Assembly: GCA_049323895.1 (NCBI GenBank)
Contig: JBMOKT010000021.1
Location: 194,120-258,119, forward strand
DNA length: 64,000 bases
Direction: 5' to 3'
From: JBMOKT01 sp049323895
Lineage (GTDB): Bacteria; Bacillota; Peptococcia; Peptococcales; BICA1-8
Both the position numbers and the translations under genes were made by a program. Below, piece by piece: positions 51,331 to 59,934 of the stretch (position 1 is the stretch's first letter; every line of letters begins with the position of its first letter). The notes under the pieces were generated by a model. That model was not told the DNA's origin. It was given only the letters and a program-made list of their open reading frames with translations, and did not search any database.

Positions 51331-53013
51331 GTGCAAGACAAATAGACCTAGCATTTGATTTTTTTAAAAAAACTAGGCTAAAAAGATGTTTGTATTAAAA
51401 GGGATATATTAAGCAGCTATCTGTTTCACTTCACTTTCCCATTGCAGAATTAAACCTTTAATATCTAGTTTAAGATGCTTAACCATTGCATCCATATGTA
51501 AGCACATGGCGTCAACAAAAACTCTAAAGTTCCAAGCTCTGGAACTACGGATTTTACCTCTTTTTTCTAAGCGGTAATCTTCCTTAAGTCTCTTATTAAA
51601 GCGTTCAGAAGCAGTGCGACGTTTATAACGTTCTTTCCAGAGAGCACTATCACGAGGGATGCGAGTAAAAAAGCGAAGATTATCTTCTTCCCTAGTGTAA
51701 ATAACACGACCATAGGAAGAATTTGAACAAGAGGCAGAGCAATTAATATTCCATTTTTTTCGCGATTTAGGACAGCGCCATTTATGCCTTTGCCGGTCCT
51801 TACAATAACCATGATAAGCCATAATATGATCGGCTTTATTGCAAAAAGGGATACCATCTTTAGTGAAGGAGAAGTCATTATTAAGAGCAGAGACACCGGT
51901 ATTACGATTGTTTAAATCAATGATAGCTGTGACATTATTGGTATGCAATAACTGGTAAATAGGGTAAGCATCATGAGCGGAATCTAAGATGCATTCACTA
52001 AAATTAAACTCAGGATAAAGCTGTAAAGCATCAAAAAAAGAATAAACAAAAGCAATACTATCATGGCGATTGGCCTTATGGAGATAAAGATAAACAGGTA
52101 AATCGTAAGGGCTATTGGTAGCGGTAAATGCATAAAGGCTACGACCATAATAGTATTCCTCCCGATAGCTATCCCAGCCCCAAGTGGCATCAGGGTCACT
52201 ATACTTACGGGAGCACTTACAATTAAAAACTTTGTTTTTTCTACAATCACAAATTAATTTTCCGTAACGGCTTGCACCCGTGCGGACTGAGGTACCGTCC
52301 CCGGCAATAGAAAGGTTATTTATATCCCCCAAAAGCCCCTTTTGAGCAGAGGGAATGACAAAGCACTCCTTAAAGATCTGCTGTAACAGGTCATGAGGAC
52401 GGGAATGGAAACTAGGTGGATGCTTTAGAAGTCGGTTAACCAAACGTTTAACAGCGCCGGGTTTTTTAAGAGGCGACTTATCCCCTTTTTTCTTGCCTTT
52501 TTTAGGTTTGCGCCGGGGTTTACGGACCTTACTTGAGATATAAGCAGAAGTAGCTAACCAAAGACGTTTTAAGAAATCATAAAAAGTACCTACCCCGGGG
52601 ACATCATTAGGATGAAAGCCACTTAAGATGGCCCAGATGGGAAAAGCCTTCAGGTTATTGACCCAATCATCGATAGTTCTTTCTTGGGTTAACTCCATTA
52701 GGAGTAGGGACCGAAAAATATCTACGGGATCACGGGAAGGGGCTCCTTTATTAGGAGAATAACTGTCATTTAAATTTGTAGCTACTTTACTTAAATCAGT
52801 AACCCATACTCTGGCAAATTCCCGTTGATGAAGTAAAACAGTTTGAGTTGTTCCTGATAGGAAGTAATGAATTTTTAATTGTTCAACTACAAATTGTTGA
52901 AACTCTTGATGAGAACGAGAAGATTTTAGCATAAAAATCACCATCCAAAACCTTGTTAGTAGGCAAAAATGCCTCCATCGCAATTATGGTGGTGATTTGG
53001 ATTTGTCAAGTCC
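51331..53013 (-). mobile_element. Insertion sequence with DDE transposase (ends tentative)
   Basis: The transposase gene is flanked by weak inverted ends: GTGCAAGACAAAT (51331-51343) against ATTTGTCAAGTCC (53001-53013), 9 of 13 matching. No target duplication could be confirmed. The element separates the DUF6550-like gene from the serine recombinase remnant. Confidence 0.55.
51409..52932 (-). CDS. DDE-type transposase (IS4/IS1182-like)
   Basis: A 507-residue transposase from ATG 52932 (GGATGGTGA upstream). The N-terminal part has a helical DNA-binding-like region; AGDGTSVRTGASRYG (about 215-230), CILDSAHDAYPIYQLL (about 315-330) and TASERFNKRLKEDYRLEKRG (about 455-475) place D, D and E residues as in RNase H-fold transposases. 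A Lys/Arg-rich block lies at about 150-175. The gene is full length and may be active. Family assignment is tentative. Confidence 0.85.
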   Translation of the reverse strand: MLKSSRSHQEFQQFVVEQLKIHYFLSGTTQTVLLHQREFARVWVTDLSKVATNLNDSYSPNKGAPSRDPVDIFRSLLLMELTQERTIDDWVNNLKAFPIWAILSGFHPNDVPGVGTFYDFLKRLWLATSAYISSKVRKPRRKPKKGKKKGDKSPLKKPGAVKRLVNRLLKHPPSFHSRPHDLLQQIFKECFVIPSAQKGLLGDINNLSIAGDGTSVRTGASRYGKLICDCRKNKVFNCKCSRKYSDPDATWGWDSYREEYYYGRSLYAFTATNSPYDLPVYLYLHKANRHDSIAFVYSFFDALQLYPEFNFSECILDSAHDAYPIYQLLHTNNVTAIIDLNNRNTGVSALNNDFSFTKDGIPFCNKADHIMAYHGYCKDRQRHKWRCPKSRKKWNINCSASCSNSSYGRVIYTREEDNLRFFTRIPRDSALWKERYKRRTASERFNKRLKEDYRLEKRGKIRSSRAWNFRVFVDAMCLHMDAMVKHLKLDIKGLILQWESEVKQIAA

Positions 53014-53051
53014 CAATTTGTTATCTATGAGATTTGGAGGAAAAAACAAAA

Positions 53052-53165
53052 ATGGCCAAGGTGAAGACCTTGAACCATATAGCTTTCGGAATTTCCGAGA
53101 GACTTACTAAAGAATTAGGAGGATTTTTTTCACTCAACCCCTCAAAATTTTCCCTAAAGATATAG
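53052..53165 (+). CDS. Possible 37-residue peptide
   Basis: ATG 53052 has TTTGGAGG 11 bases upstream and encodes MAKVKTLNHIAFGISERL followed by a short tail that runs into the degenerate repeat. It could be a real small gene or the stub of a gene whose 3' part was lost. Weak support. Confidence 0.25.
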   Translation: MAKVKTLNHIAFGISERLTKELGGFFSLNPSKFSLKI

Positions 53166-53215
53166 AGGGCAAAATTTTTTTCCGTCCAAACCCCTGTTTT
53201 TTTCCTTATAGATAT
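53122..53215. repeat. Degenerate ~48-bp tandem repeats, right of the IS
   Basis: Two units (about 53122 and 53173) with CAACCCCTCAAAATTTTCCCTAAAGATATAG-type sequence, similar to those at 51099-51240. They run straight into the truncated recombinase. Confidence 0.45.
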
Positions 53216-54075
53216 AGTATTCCGTCACCAGAGGAGGATTGGATTGTAGTCGAAAATGCACATGAGTCAATCATCTCACAGGAGCTTTGGGACACAGTGC
53301 AGCAGCTGATGAAGAGCCGCAAACGTGAGAACAGCAGCGGAGAGGTACAGATGTTTGCGGGATTGGTCAAGTGTTCAAAATGCGGCTCTTCACTTAATGT
53401 CAGCTTCGATAAGAAGAAAGGCAAATACACCGGTTTCTCCTGCTGGGTATACAAGAACTATGGCAAGGAACGGTGCACATCTCACGCAATTGGCTGGAAA
53501 ACCACCATGAATCAACTTGTGCTGGAGGACATCCGCTGTAATGCAAAGGCGGCGAAGCTGGCGACGTCTAAATACAAGGATATGATTATTGCCGCAAAGA
53601 CTGAAAAGAAAAAGCAGGAAACCGAAAAATGCAAGCGTGAACTGAAAACCATAGAAAAAAGAATCACCGAGCTGGACAAGATTATGAACAAGCTCTACGA
53701 GGACTTGGCACTCGAACAGAAAAGCTCGCCGAGGAGCGCTATCAAGTCATGTCCAAACGCTACGAGGAAGAGCAGGCAGGGCTTAAAGAGCGGAGAAATC
53801 AGATCACTGAACTGATTTCCCGTGCCGAGTTGGTATACGAAAATATTGATAAATTCCTGCCGATTATACAAAAGTACACCGATATAACTGAGCTGAATAC
53901 ACAAATCCTTAACGAGCTGATACAGAAGATTGTGGTCTACGAAAAGACAGATAACCCTGATGGCAGCAAAAGCCAGCGAGTGGACATACATTATAATTTT
54001 ATCGGGTATGTGGAAATGAAAGAGATGTTCGGGCTGCCGATGGTCATGGCAATGGCGAAGGAACTCGTCGGATGA
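53210..54075 (+). pseudogene. Large serine recombinase, 5'-truncated and frameshifted
   Basis: Only the C-terminal half remains. The frame at 53222 reads PSPEEDWIVVENAHESII, the linker after the recombinase domain, followed by the zinc ribbon CSKCGSSLNVSFDKKKG...CTSH and a coiled coil. A one-base loss in an A4 run near 53730 shifts to the frame of 53749-54075 (KLAEERYQVMSKRYEEEQ), which then runs to the normal stop. The catalytic serine domain is absent. Such recombinases normally mobilise integrative elements, so this is a relic of an earlier insertion. Confidence 0.88.
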
Positions 54076-54100
54076 ATGCAATGCCCGGATGCAATACGGA

Positions 54101-54129
54101 TTGCGAATAAAGGAAATATTTGTTATAAT
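54101..54129 (+). promoter_or_regulatory. Promoter upstream of the MBL-fold gene
   Basis: TTGCGA (54101-54106) and perfect TATAAT (54124-54129) with a 17-bp spacer, about 150 bp before the MBL start. Confidence 0.6.
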
Positions 54130-54156
54130 ATATCTAAATAGCAGAATATTCGGATG

Positions 54157-54190
54157 ATTATAAGCCCCTCGAATTCGATGGGTTTATAAT
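54157..54190. terminator. 17-bp inverted repeat in the MBL leader
   Basis: Arms 54157-54173 and 54174-54190 (ATTATAAgCCCcTCGAA and its near complement) differ at two positions. It lies in the leader of the MBL transcript or terminates the recombinase remnant. A related CCCGTCGA..TCGACTGG hairpin follows dinD near 56955. Confidence 0.5.
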
Positions 54191-54281
54191 CTTGGACTAC
54201 TTAAATTACTTCCCTGCGAGGTAATTTATTTTATATGGTTGAAATTTCTTGAGGTATTTAAGGTGAAAGGGGTTATAAATA

Positions 54282-55370
54282 ATGAAATATGAGATTGATT
54301 TCATTGGGATAAATGAAGACTGCAAAGATGCCTCTACCGTCTGCTTTCGTTTCTATTCAAAGAAAAATCAGCGATACATTGTTGGCGTATATGACGGAGG
54401 ATTTAAAGCACACGGAGAAGCTCTTGTAAAACTTTTGGATAAATATTACTTCCAAAATGATTCTGAACCGAGCATCGACTTTGTTATATGCTCGCATAGT
54501 GACGATGATCATGCATCTGGGCTTACAGAGATTTTCTACAATTTCTCTGTAAATCATTTAATAATGAATAGGCCTTGGGAATACGCCGATGATCTATATG
54601 AGTATATAAGTGATGGAAGAAAACTGTTAATAGCCTAAAACAAGAATTGAAGGAAAAGTATAGCTCTATAGCTGCATTGGAAGAAAAGGCTATTGAACAA
54701 GGAACAACTATTCATGAGGGTTTTCAGGGGTCTGAATATTTTTGATGCACTTACAATTCTATCGCCATCAAAAGAAATGTTCCTTGACCTGATAATTGAA
54801 TCCTCTAAAACGCCGCTAACGCCAGTAAGTGAAAGTTCTTCGCTGTTCAGAAAATTTATTGAAGCAGCTGTGACAATGATTGCGGATATTTGGGGGAAGG
54901 ACTCTATACGCGAAGGAGAGTCAACGACTGCCGAGAATGAAACTTCTATCGTAATACATGGTAATATGGATGATAGTGGAGAATTCCTCTTGACAGGTGA
55001 TGCAGGAGTTCGTGCATTAAGTGCCTCAGCTGACTATGCGGAGAGTCAAGGAATCGATTTGCACTCTGTCAATTTTCACCAGATTCCTCACCATGGAGGA
55101 AGGCATAATGTATCCCCAAGTGTTCTTAACAGGATAATTGGAGATATCGTAGAAGAAGGCAGTAAGGCAGTCAAAACCGCATTTGTTTCAATCGGGAAAA
55201 ACTCTGACCATCCTAAAAAAATGGTTGTTAATGCCTATATCCGTAGAGGAGTAAAGGTGTTCGAAGCGCGGGCTTCATCAAAATGGCATCACCATGGTAC
55301 CCCTGGCAGAGAAGACTATAGTCCGGCAACTTCCCTATCATTTAGTAACCAAGTTGAGAGTTGGGATTGA
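54282..55370 (+). pseudogene. MBL-fold metallohydrolase with two compensating frameshifts
   Basis: A ComEC/Rec2-like beta-lactamase-fold hydrolase. The first part has CSHSDDDHASG (an HxDxDH metal motif, about residues 70-80); the last part has LLTGDAGV and HHGG with later SIGKNSDHPKK. The middle is readable only in another frame: an A4 run near 54621 and a T5 run near 54745 each disrupt the frame, and correcting both by one base gives one continuous protein of about 360 residues. Stop TGA at 55368-55370. It overlaps the start of the membrane-protein frame. It may be a real gene with sequencing errors. Confidence 0.75.
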
Positions 55371-55381
55371 TAGGTAGCACT

Positions 55382-56053
55382 ATGAGTACGCTTAAAAGTT
55401 ATAGAGATAATGAGTTAAAATGGTTCATTTTAGCGTATTTGTTTTTAGTAATTGGGAGTAGCAATCTTGACATTGTTAAAAGCACTGATATGGAAGCATT
55501 ATCAAAAATAGAGAGTTTGGTTTCAACGGCTTTGATTTCAGGAGCGATATGTTCTCTGGCATTTGTAATAGATAGTCTTTATTCGCAGTTGATGAAGGAC
55601 ACTCTGCTCTATTTGGGTATTACAAAGATGCCTGGGACAACTGTATTTACTCGAATAAAAAATGGGACGTTAAATGATATTCGCTTTGGAATAATACATG
55701 CGCAAGAAAAGTACAAAGACATTATAGATAATATTCCTTCGAATAAATCAAAAGCTCGTTATGAAAATTCAAATTGGTATAAGATATATGTCAAACATAA
55801 AGAAGATTCTGCGGTCAGTTCAGTGCATAGAGATTTCCTATTATGCAGAGATCTGTACATAACAACGATATCATTGGCAGTTCTAACTGGAATAGCAATG
55901 GTTGTGAAATTAGTTTCTTTTAGCTGGATTTTATTGGGTTACCTAATTGCTACGGCTATTATAACAAGCTGTTCTGCACATAACAAAGCTCACAGATTTG
56001 TAAATACTGTGATAGCTGTGGATGTCGCAGCAATGGCAAACGATGAGAAGTAG
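55382..56053 (+). CDS. Multi-pass membrane protein next to the MBL-fold gene
   Basis: A 223-residue protein from ATG 55382. Hydrophobic segments at about 13-30, 45-68, 155-175 and 178-200 suggest four membrane helices with a soluble loop of about 80 residues between the pairs (TVFTRIKNGTLNDIRFGIIHAQEKY). I do not recognise the family. Position 12 bases after the MBL gene suggests a two-gene unit. Membrane proteins in such islands often act as effectors, but nothing here proves that. Confidence 0.7.
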   Translation: MSTLKSYRDNELKWFILAYLFLVIGSSNLDIVKSTDMEALSKIESLVSTALISGAICSLAFVIDSLYSQLMKDTLLYLGITKMPGTTVFTRIKNGTLNDIRFGIIHAQEKYKDIIDNIPSNKSKARYENSNWYKIYVKHKEDSAVSSVHRDFLLCRDLYITTISLAVLTGIAMVVKLVSFSWILLGYLIATAIITSCSAHNKAHRFVNTVIAVDVAAMANDEK

Positions 56054-56097
56054 TTAAATTCCCTACAAATTAGGGGGTACTTCAGAGAGAGGGAAAT

Positions 56098-56958
56098 ATG
56101 TCAAATTTAAACGCTGAAGAATATAAATCATTTGAAAGCATAAAGCATGTTCGCGAAAACGGAAAGAGAATTTTGGTTCGCGCGGGAGCTTGCTGAGGTT
56201 TTAGAATATGTACAATGGAGAAATTTTCAGAAAGTAATTGACCGTGCTATTCTTGCCTGTAAAAACAGCGGATTTGCGGTTATCGACCATTTTGCTGAGG
56301 TCAGCAAAATGGTCGATATAGGCAGTTTAACTCAAAGAAAAATTAGAGAGACTATGAACTTACACGCTATGCTTGTTACTTAATTGTTCAAAACGGCGAT
56401 CCGAGAAAAGAAATTATCGCATTGGGTCAAACCTATTTCGCTATACAGACGCGGTGCCAGGAAGTCCAGGATGCTTTTAATCAGCTTGACGAAAACAACA
56501 AACGGTTAGTTGTTCGCGGCAATATAAAACATTGGAATCAGCTCCTTGCTGAAGCGGCACACAATGCCGGAGTTATTACCGATGAGGAATTTGCAATCTT
56601 CCAGAATGCCGGATACATGGGCCTTTATGGCGGCATGACGGTCTCCGATATTCATACAAGAAAAGGCTTGAAGAAAAACGATAAAATCCTTGATTATATG
56701 GGCAGCACAGAGCTGATTGCTAATCTGTTCAGAATTTCGCAGACCGAAGAAAAGCTGAAGCGGGATGAGGTTTCTACGGTGGAAGCCGCAAATAATACCC
56801 ATTACGAGGTCGGTGAAAAAATCCGTAAAGCCATTATTGAAATGGGGGCTACCCTTCCGGAAGACCTGCCTGTTCCGGAGAAAAATATTCAGACTATTGA
56901 GCGTGAGGAAATTCGCAAGCTTAGAAATTCGAAAAAGAAGCTGATGCTGGATGAATAA
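56098..56958 (+). pseudogene. dinD: DinD-like (DNA damage-inducible protein D), frameshifted
   Basis: Three pieces make up a DinD/BRO-N type protein of about 285 residues: FESIKHVRENGK (56098 frame), then EFWFARELAEVLEYVQWRNFQKVI (56147 frame) and finally YACYLIVQNGDPRKEIIALGQTYFA through HNAGVITDEEFAIFQNAGYMGLYGG (56422 frame). The first shift is a one-base insertion near 56168, the second a GA dinucleotide insertion near 56346 (AGAGAGAC). DinD proteins inhibit RecA-type recombination. Start ATG 56098 follows AGAGGG. Confidence 0.8.
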
Positions 56959-57029
56959 ACCCGTCGATTTCGACTGGTTTAAATGATAGTTGCCTTCTAT
57001 ATTTACTTTTCAAACAGGGGGTTGCAGTT

Positions 57030-57962
57030 TTGGAGCAAAAGAAATCGACTGATTTTAATATCTATTATTTAAATTTCTCAAAAGTTTATGAAATTGCCAT
57101 GATGATAAACAATGTTATTCTTACTAAAATCGAAAAAGATCATAGTAAAAGTTTTGAGGAGCAATATGGCTTTACATCATCAATATCAGCCCAAGGAACG
57201 AAATCATTTCTTGATGGAATAAAGGCTTCAATATCTTCAGACGCGAGAGAAACATCTTTTTCTTCTTCTAAGGTTATCGAAACATTAGATGTGAAAACGA
57301 CTAAATCCATATTGCTCCGAAGAGTAATTGAACGATGTGCAAATGTTAAAAACTTTGATGAATTAAGTGAAGGAGACCTTGTTAAGATTGATAATGTCAG
57401 GCTTGAATTGTTAGATGAAGAAAGCCTGCGACAGTTTTTAATTCTCAGACGAGATGCTTTAAAAGGGGTTAGGGTTGAAGGCATGGAGATTAATAATCTC
57501 ATTAGTTCCATGCTACAAGATTATGCCTACATACTTAAGGGGTCTGTAGCCGACAACAAAAAAGATTCTGCTATTACTGAAATTATTATTAAAATCCCTC
57601 TTGAAATACAAACGGAGTTTGAAAACAAATATAATATAGACGATTTACTTATTGGGCATGTCTCTGTTGTGGGCATGTACAAAGGAATTGTAAAAGAAGA
57701 ATTTATATCATCGAATACGTTTACTTATCTTCAGGAAATAGGTATTCGTCAGTCGGCGGACAGTACTTCAAAAATTATTAAGAGTTCCACGCCGCCAGTT
57801 CCAATTGCCGGGAAAGCAGCACAAAAACAAGACGAGTATCATTTCATTGATACTTTAGCAATTATACAGGACGTTGCTTTTAAATTAGAGGAACTGAAAA
57901 CGACTAAATTGCATTGGTGGAACAAGATTGGCATTTGGCTTAGTAATTTGAAGAGGAGTTGA
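57030..57962 (+). CDS. Unknown 310-residue protein (DUF6414-like), partner of the AAA+ gene
   Basis: A soluble protein of unknown function. It begins FNIYYLNFSKVYEIAMMINNV, then a Ser-rich stretch and a domain with long helices around 90-160 (LLRRVIERCANV, LRQFLILRRDAL). A beta-strand-rich middle follows (IGHVSVVGMYKGIVKEEF), and a C-terminal HWWNKIGIWLSNLKRS tail that could be amphipathic. It loosely recalls DUF6414-type proteins; I hold that tentative. Start TTG 57030 behind GGGGGTTGCAG. It ends three bases before the AAA+ gene, so the two are surely co-expressed. Confidence 0.7.
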   Translation: MEQKKSTDFNIYYLNFSKVYEIAMMINNVILTKIEKDHSKSFEEQYGFTSSISAQGTKSFLDGIKASISSDARETSFSSSKVIETLDVKTTKSILLRRVIERCANVKNFDELSEGDLVKIDNVRLELLDEESLRQFLILRRDALKGVRVEGMEINNLISSMLQDYAYILKGSVADNKKDSAITEIIIKIPLEIQTEFENKYNIDDLLIGHVSVVGMYKGIVKEEFISSNTFTYLQEIGIRQSADSTSKIIKSSTPPVPIAGKAAQKQDEYHFIDTLAIIQDVAFKLEELKTTKLHWWNKIGIWLSNLKRS

Positions 57963-57965
57963 AGA

Positions 57966-59510
57966 ATGTCTCTTTATACTTTATATACATATAAAGACAT
58001 CAATGAGTTCCGTCAGATACAGAAAGATTTTGAAATTTATCCATTCATTTTTGCGGAGACTAAAGATCTGTTAGAATCCGAACCTGATTCGGTTATAGAT
58101 ATTTCTGCATTAATCTATCTGCTGAGAGTTAACAAAGATAATTGTTATTCCGCACGAATTAATCTCAGAGAGATGACGGAAGATACCAGGATAATCGTCC
58201 ATGAATCACTTGCGGACGATGCTATTTTTTTCTTCCCGGATTTGTTTTCGTCGCATGAATCATTCTTTAAAAACAATGATGCTTCAGATGATGCAGAGAA
58301 ATCCGCAATTGTATCTCTACTTACTCGTCAATCGATATATGTATATTATAATTCAAATGATTTGGCAAAGATTATTGAATATGCTAATGGACACAACATT
58401 CCTTTAGCTACTTTTTCCCGTGCATCTGGTGACTTAAAATCGGAACTCGAAAAATTTAATAAGTCTGCAGAAATGGCAATAGTAGATTTAACATCTGTTT
58501 CCCATGCAATAGAAGATAATAAAAATCTTATTTATGCTCTTGAAATGTTTATAAATCAATTTAAGAATTTAAAAGTAATAGCTTTGGCAGCTCAAATAGA
58601 TACCATATTGAGATATTTCCCTTTATATTTCTCTGGACAAGAACCCATCAAAAAATTACTTCCTGACCTTGAAGGCATCTCTGAGGTCGAAGGTCATGTG
58701 GAAAAAGACATAGTTAAATTAACTACTCTATCAAAACCTGAAACTGATGAGTTTATTGAAAAATTTAACCATAACTTAATAGGGCATTCGCACTTCAAAG
58801 ACAAATTTAAGTACTATATGAAGAATTTTATTGAACTGAATAAAGCGAAAGAGCAAAAGGTTTTGTCTTTATTTTTGTTAGGTTCTTCGGGGATAGGCAA
58901 AACAGAGGTAGCACGTTTAATTGCTAATGGACTACGACAAGACAGTTATTTAGCTAAGATTAACTTTCAGAATTATAGCAGTCATGATGCATTGAACAGC
59001 TTGATAGGAAGCCCGGCGGGTTATATCGGTTGTGAACATGGTGAACTGAGCGATAAAGTGAAAAAGAGTAAAGTCGGAGTTATTTTGTGCGACGAATTTG
59101 AGAAAACAACACGGCCAGTCTTTTCGTTCTTTCTTGAATTGCTGGAAGAGGGAAAATTCACTGATTCAATGGCCAGAGAATATGAATTGGATGGTTATGT
59201 AATAGTTTTTACATCTAATCTGCAGAATGAGGCTGAATATAAAAAAATTATTCCGCCAGAACTACAAACGAGATTTGACTTGGTCTGTGAATTTGAAGAG
59301 CCAACGTATAGCGAGAAAACACAATTTTTGGAGTTATTGCTTGAGCAGGCGCAATCTAAATTTATGGATCAGTTTTCGAAGATTGAGATGACAGCTGCCG
59401 AAAAAAACCAGCTATTTAATTTTAGTTACTCAAATATAAAAGCTTTGCGTGATATAAAAAAGGTTTTCAATCTACGGTTGATGGATTTCTTTATTTCGAA
59501 AGGCTTTTGA
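57966..59510 (+). CDS. ClpB-D2-like AAA+ ATPase with novel N-terminal domain
   Basis: A 514-residue protein. Residues about 1-265 form an unrecognised alpha/beta region with ISALIYLLRV and VIALAAQIDTILRYF. Residues about 275-510 are one AAA+ module of the Clp/Hsp100 second-ring type: Walker A LLGSSGIGKTEVA (about 300-312), the pore-loop GYIG in GSPAGYIGCEHGELSDKV, Walker B VILCDEFEK, sensor 1 TSN, and arginine finger QTRFD. Only one ring is present and no ClpP-binding loop is obvious. It most likely unfolds or remodels a substrate with the upstream protein. Confidence 0.82.
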   Translation: MSLYTLYTYKDINEFRQIQKDFEIYPFIFAETKDLLESEPDSVIDISALIYLLRVNKDNCYSARINLREMTEDTRIIVHESLADDAIFFFPDLFSSHESFFKNNDASDDAEKSAIVSLLTRQSIYVYYNSNDLAKIIEYANGHNIPLATFSRASGDLKSELEKFNKSAEMAIVDLTSVSHAIEDNKNLIYALEMFINQFKNLKVIALAAQIDTILRYFPLYFSGQEPIKKLLPDLEGISEVEGHVEKDIVKLTTLSKPETDEFIEKFNHNLIGHSHFKDKFKYYMKNFIELNKAKEQKVLSLFLLGSSGIGKTEVARLIANGLRQDSYLAKINFQNYSSHDALNSLIGSPAGYIGCEHGELSDKVKKSKVGVILCDEFEKTTRPVFSFFLELLEEGKFTDSMAREYELDGYVIVFTSNLQNEAEYKKIIPPELQTRFDLVCEFEEPTYSEKTQFLELLLEQAQSKFMDQFSKIEMTAAEKNQLFNFSYSNIKALRDIKKVFNLRLMDFFISKGF

Positions 59511-59537
59511 TATTTATACTACCTTACCAACAACCAC

Positions 59538-59571
59538 AGGTCGGGTGTTCAAGTCACCTTGCCAGCTCCAT
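59538..59571 (+). repeat. Right direct repeat, tRNA 3'-end-like (putative att)
   Basis: Identical over 34 bp to 44594-44627 and in the same orientation. The pair bounds 14,944 bp. It too lacks a tRNA 5' half and is followed at once by its own intrinsic terminator. Confidence 0.8.
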
Positions 59572-59573
59572 GA

Positions 59574-59613
59574 AAAAAAAACGTGTAGTTTCAACGACTA
59601 CACGTTTTTTTAT
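59574..59613 (+). terminator. Terminator right after the right direct repeat
   Basis: ACGTGTAGT (59581-59589) / ACTACACGT (59597-59605), extended by an A-run and a T-run on either side. It ends the AAA+ gene transcript and stands where a tRNA terminator would. Confidence 0.9.
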
Positions 59614-59639
59614 TGTCTTTTATTTATATCACTGTCAAA

Positions 59640-59669
59640 TTGAATAATATTATAACAAATGTTATAATA
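59640..59669 (+). promoter_or_regulatory. Promoter with 10-bp palindromic operator
   Basis: TTGAAT (59640-59645) and TATAAT (59663-59668) at 17-bp spacing. TATTATAACA (59648-59657) and TGTTATAATA (59660-59669) are perfect inverted repeats spanning the spacer and -10 region, a likely binding site for the Cro-like protein that follows. Confidence 0.8.
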
Positions 59670-59686
59670 AATGCAACATAATCGAG

Positions 59687-59905
59687 GTGAGTAAAATGGA
59701 TTATCCTCAAATGATTAGAGAAATACGTTCAATATTAAATATTAGCCAGGAGGACTTGGCTCGTGCGTTGCATATTAGTTTTGCAACTGTGAACCGTTGG
59801 GAAAACGCAAAAACCACTCCAAGTAAAATGGCACAGCGAACATTAATCGATTTTTGTAAAAAGAATAAGTCCCTTCAGTCGGTGATAGATAGGTATAAAT
59901 TTTAA
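59687..59905 (+). CDS. Cro/XRE-type controller of the type III R-M operon
   Basis: A 72-residue helix-turn-helix protein (LNISQEDLARALHISFATVNRWENAKTTPSKMAQ). The start may be ATG 59696 (MDYPQM), or the upstream GTG at 59687 after TCGAGGTGA. It lies 30 bases before the methyltransferase gene and beside a palindromic operator, fitting a C-protein role that times restriction-modification expression. Confidence 0.85.
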   Translation: MSKMDYPQMIREIRSILNISQEDLARALHISFATVNRWENAKTTPSKMAQRTLIDFCKKNKSLQSVIDRYKF

Positions 59906-59934
59906 GCAAGATTCTTTATTGGGGGTAAAACAGA

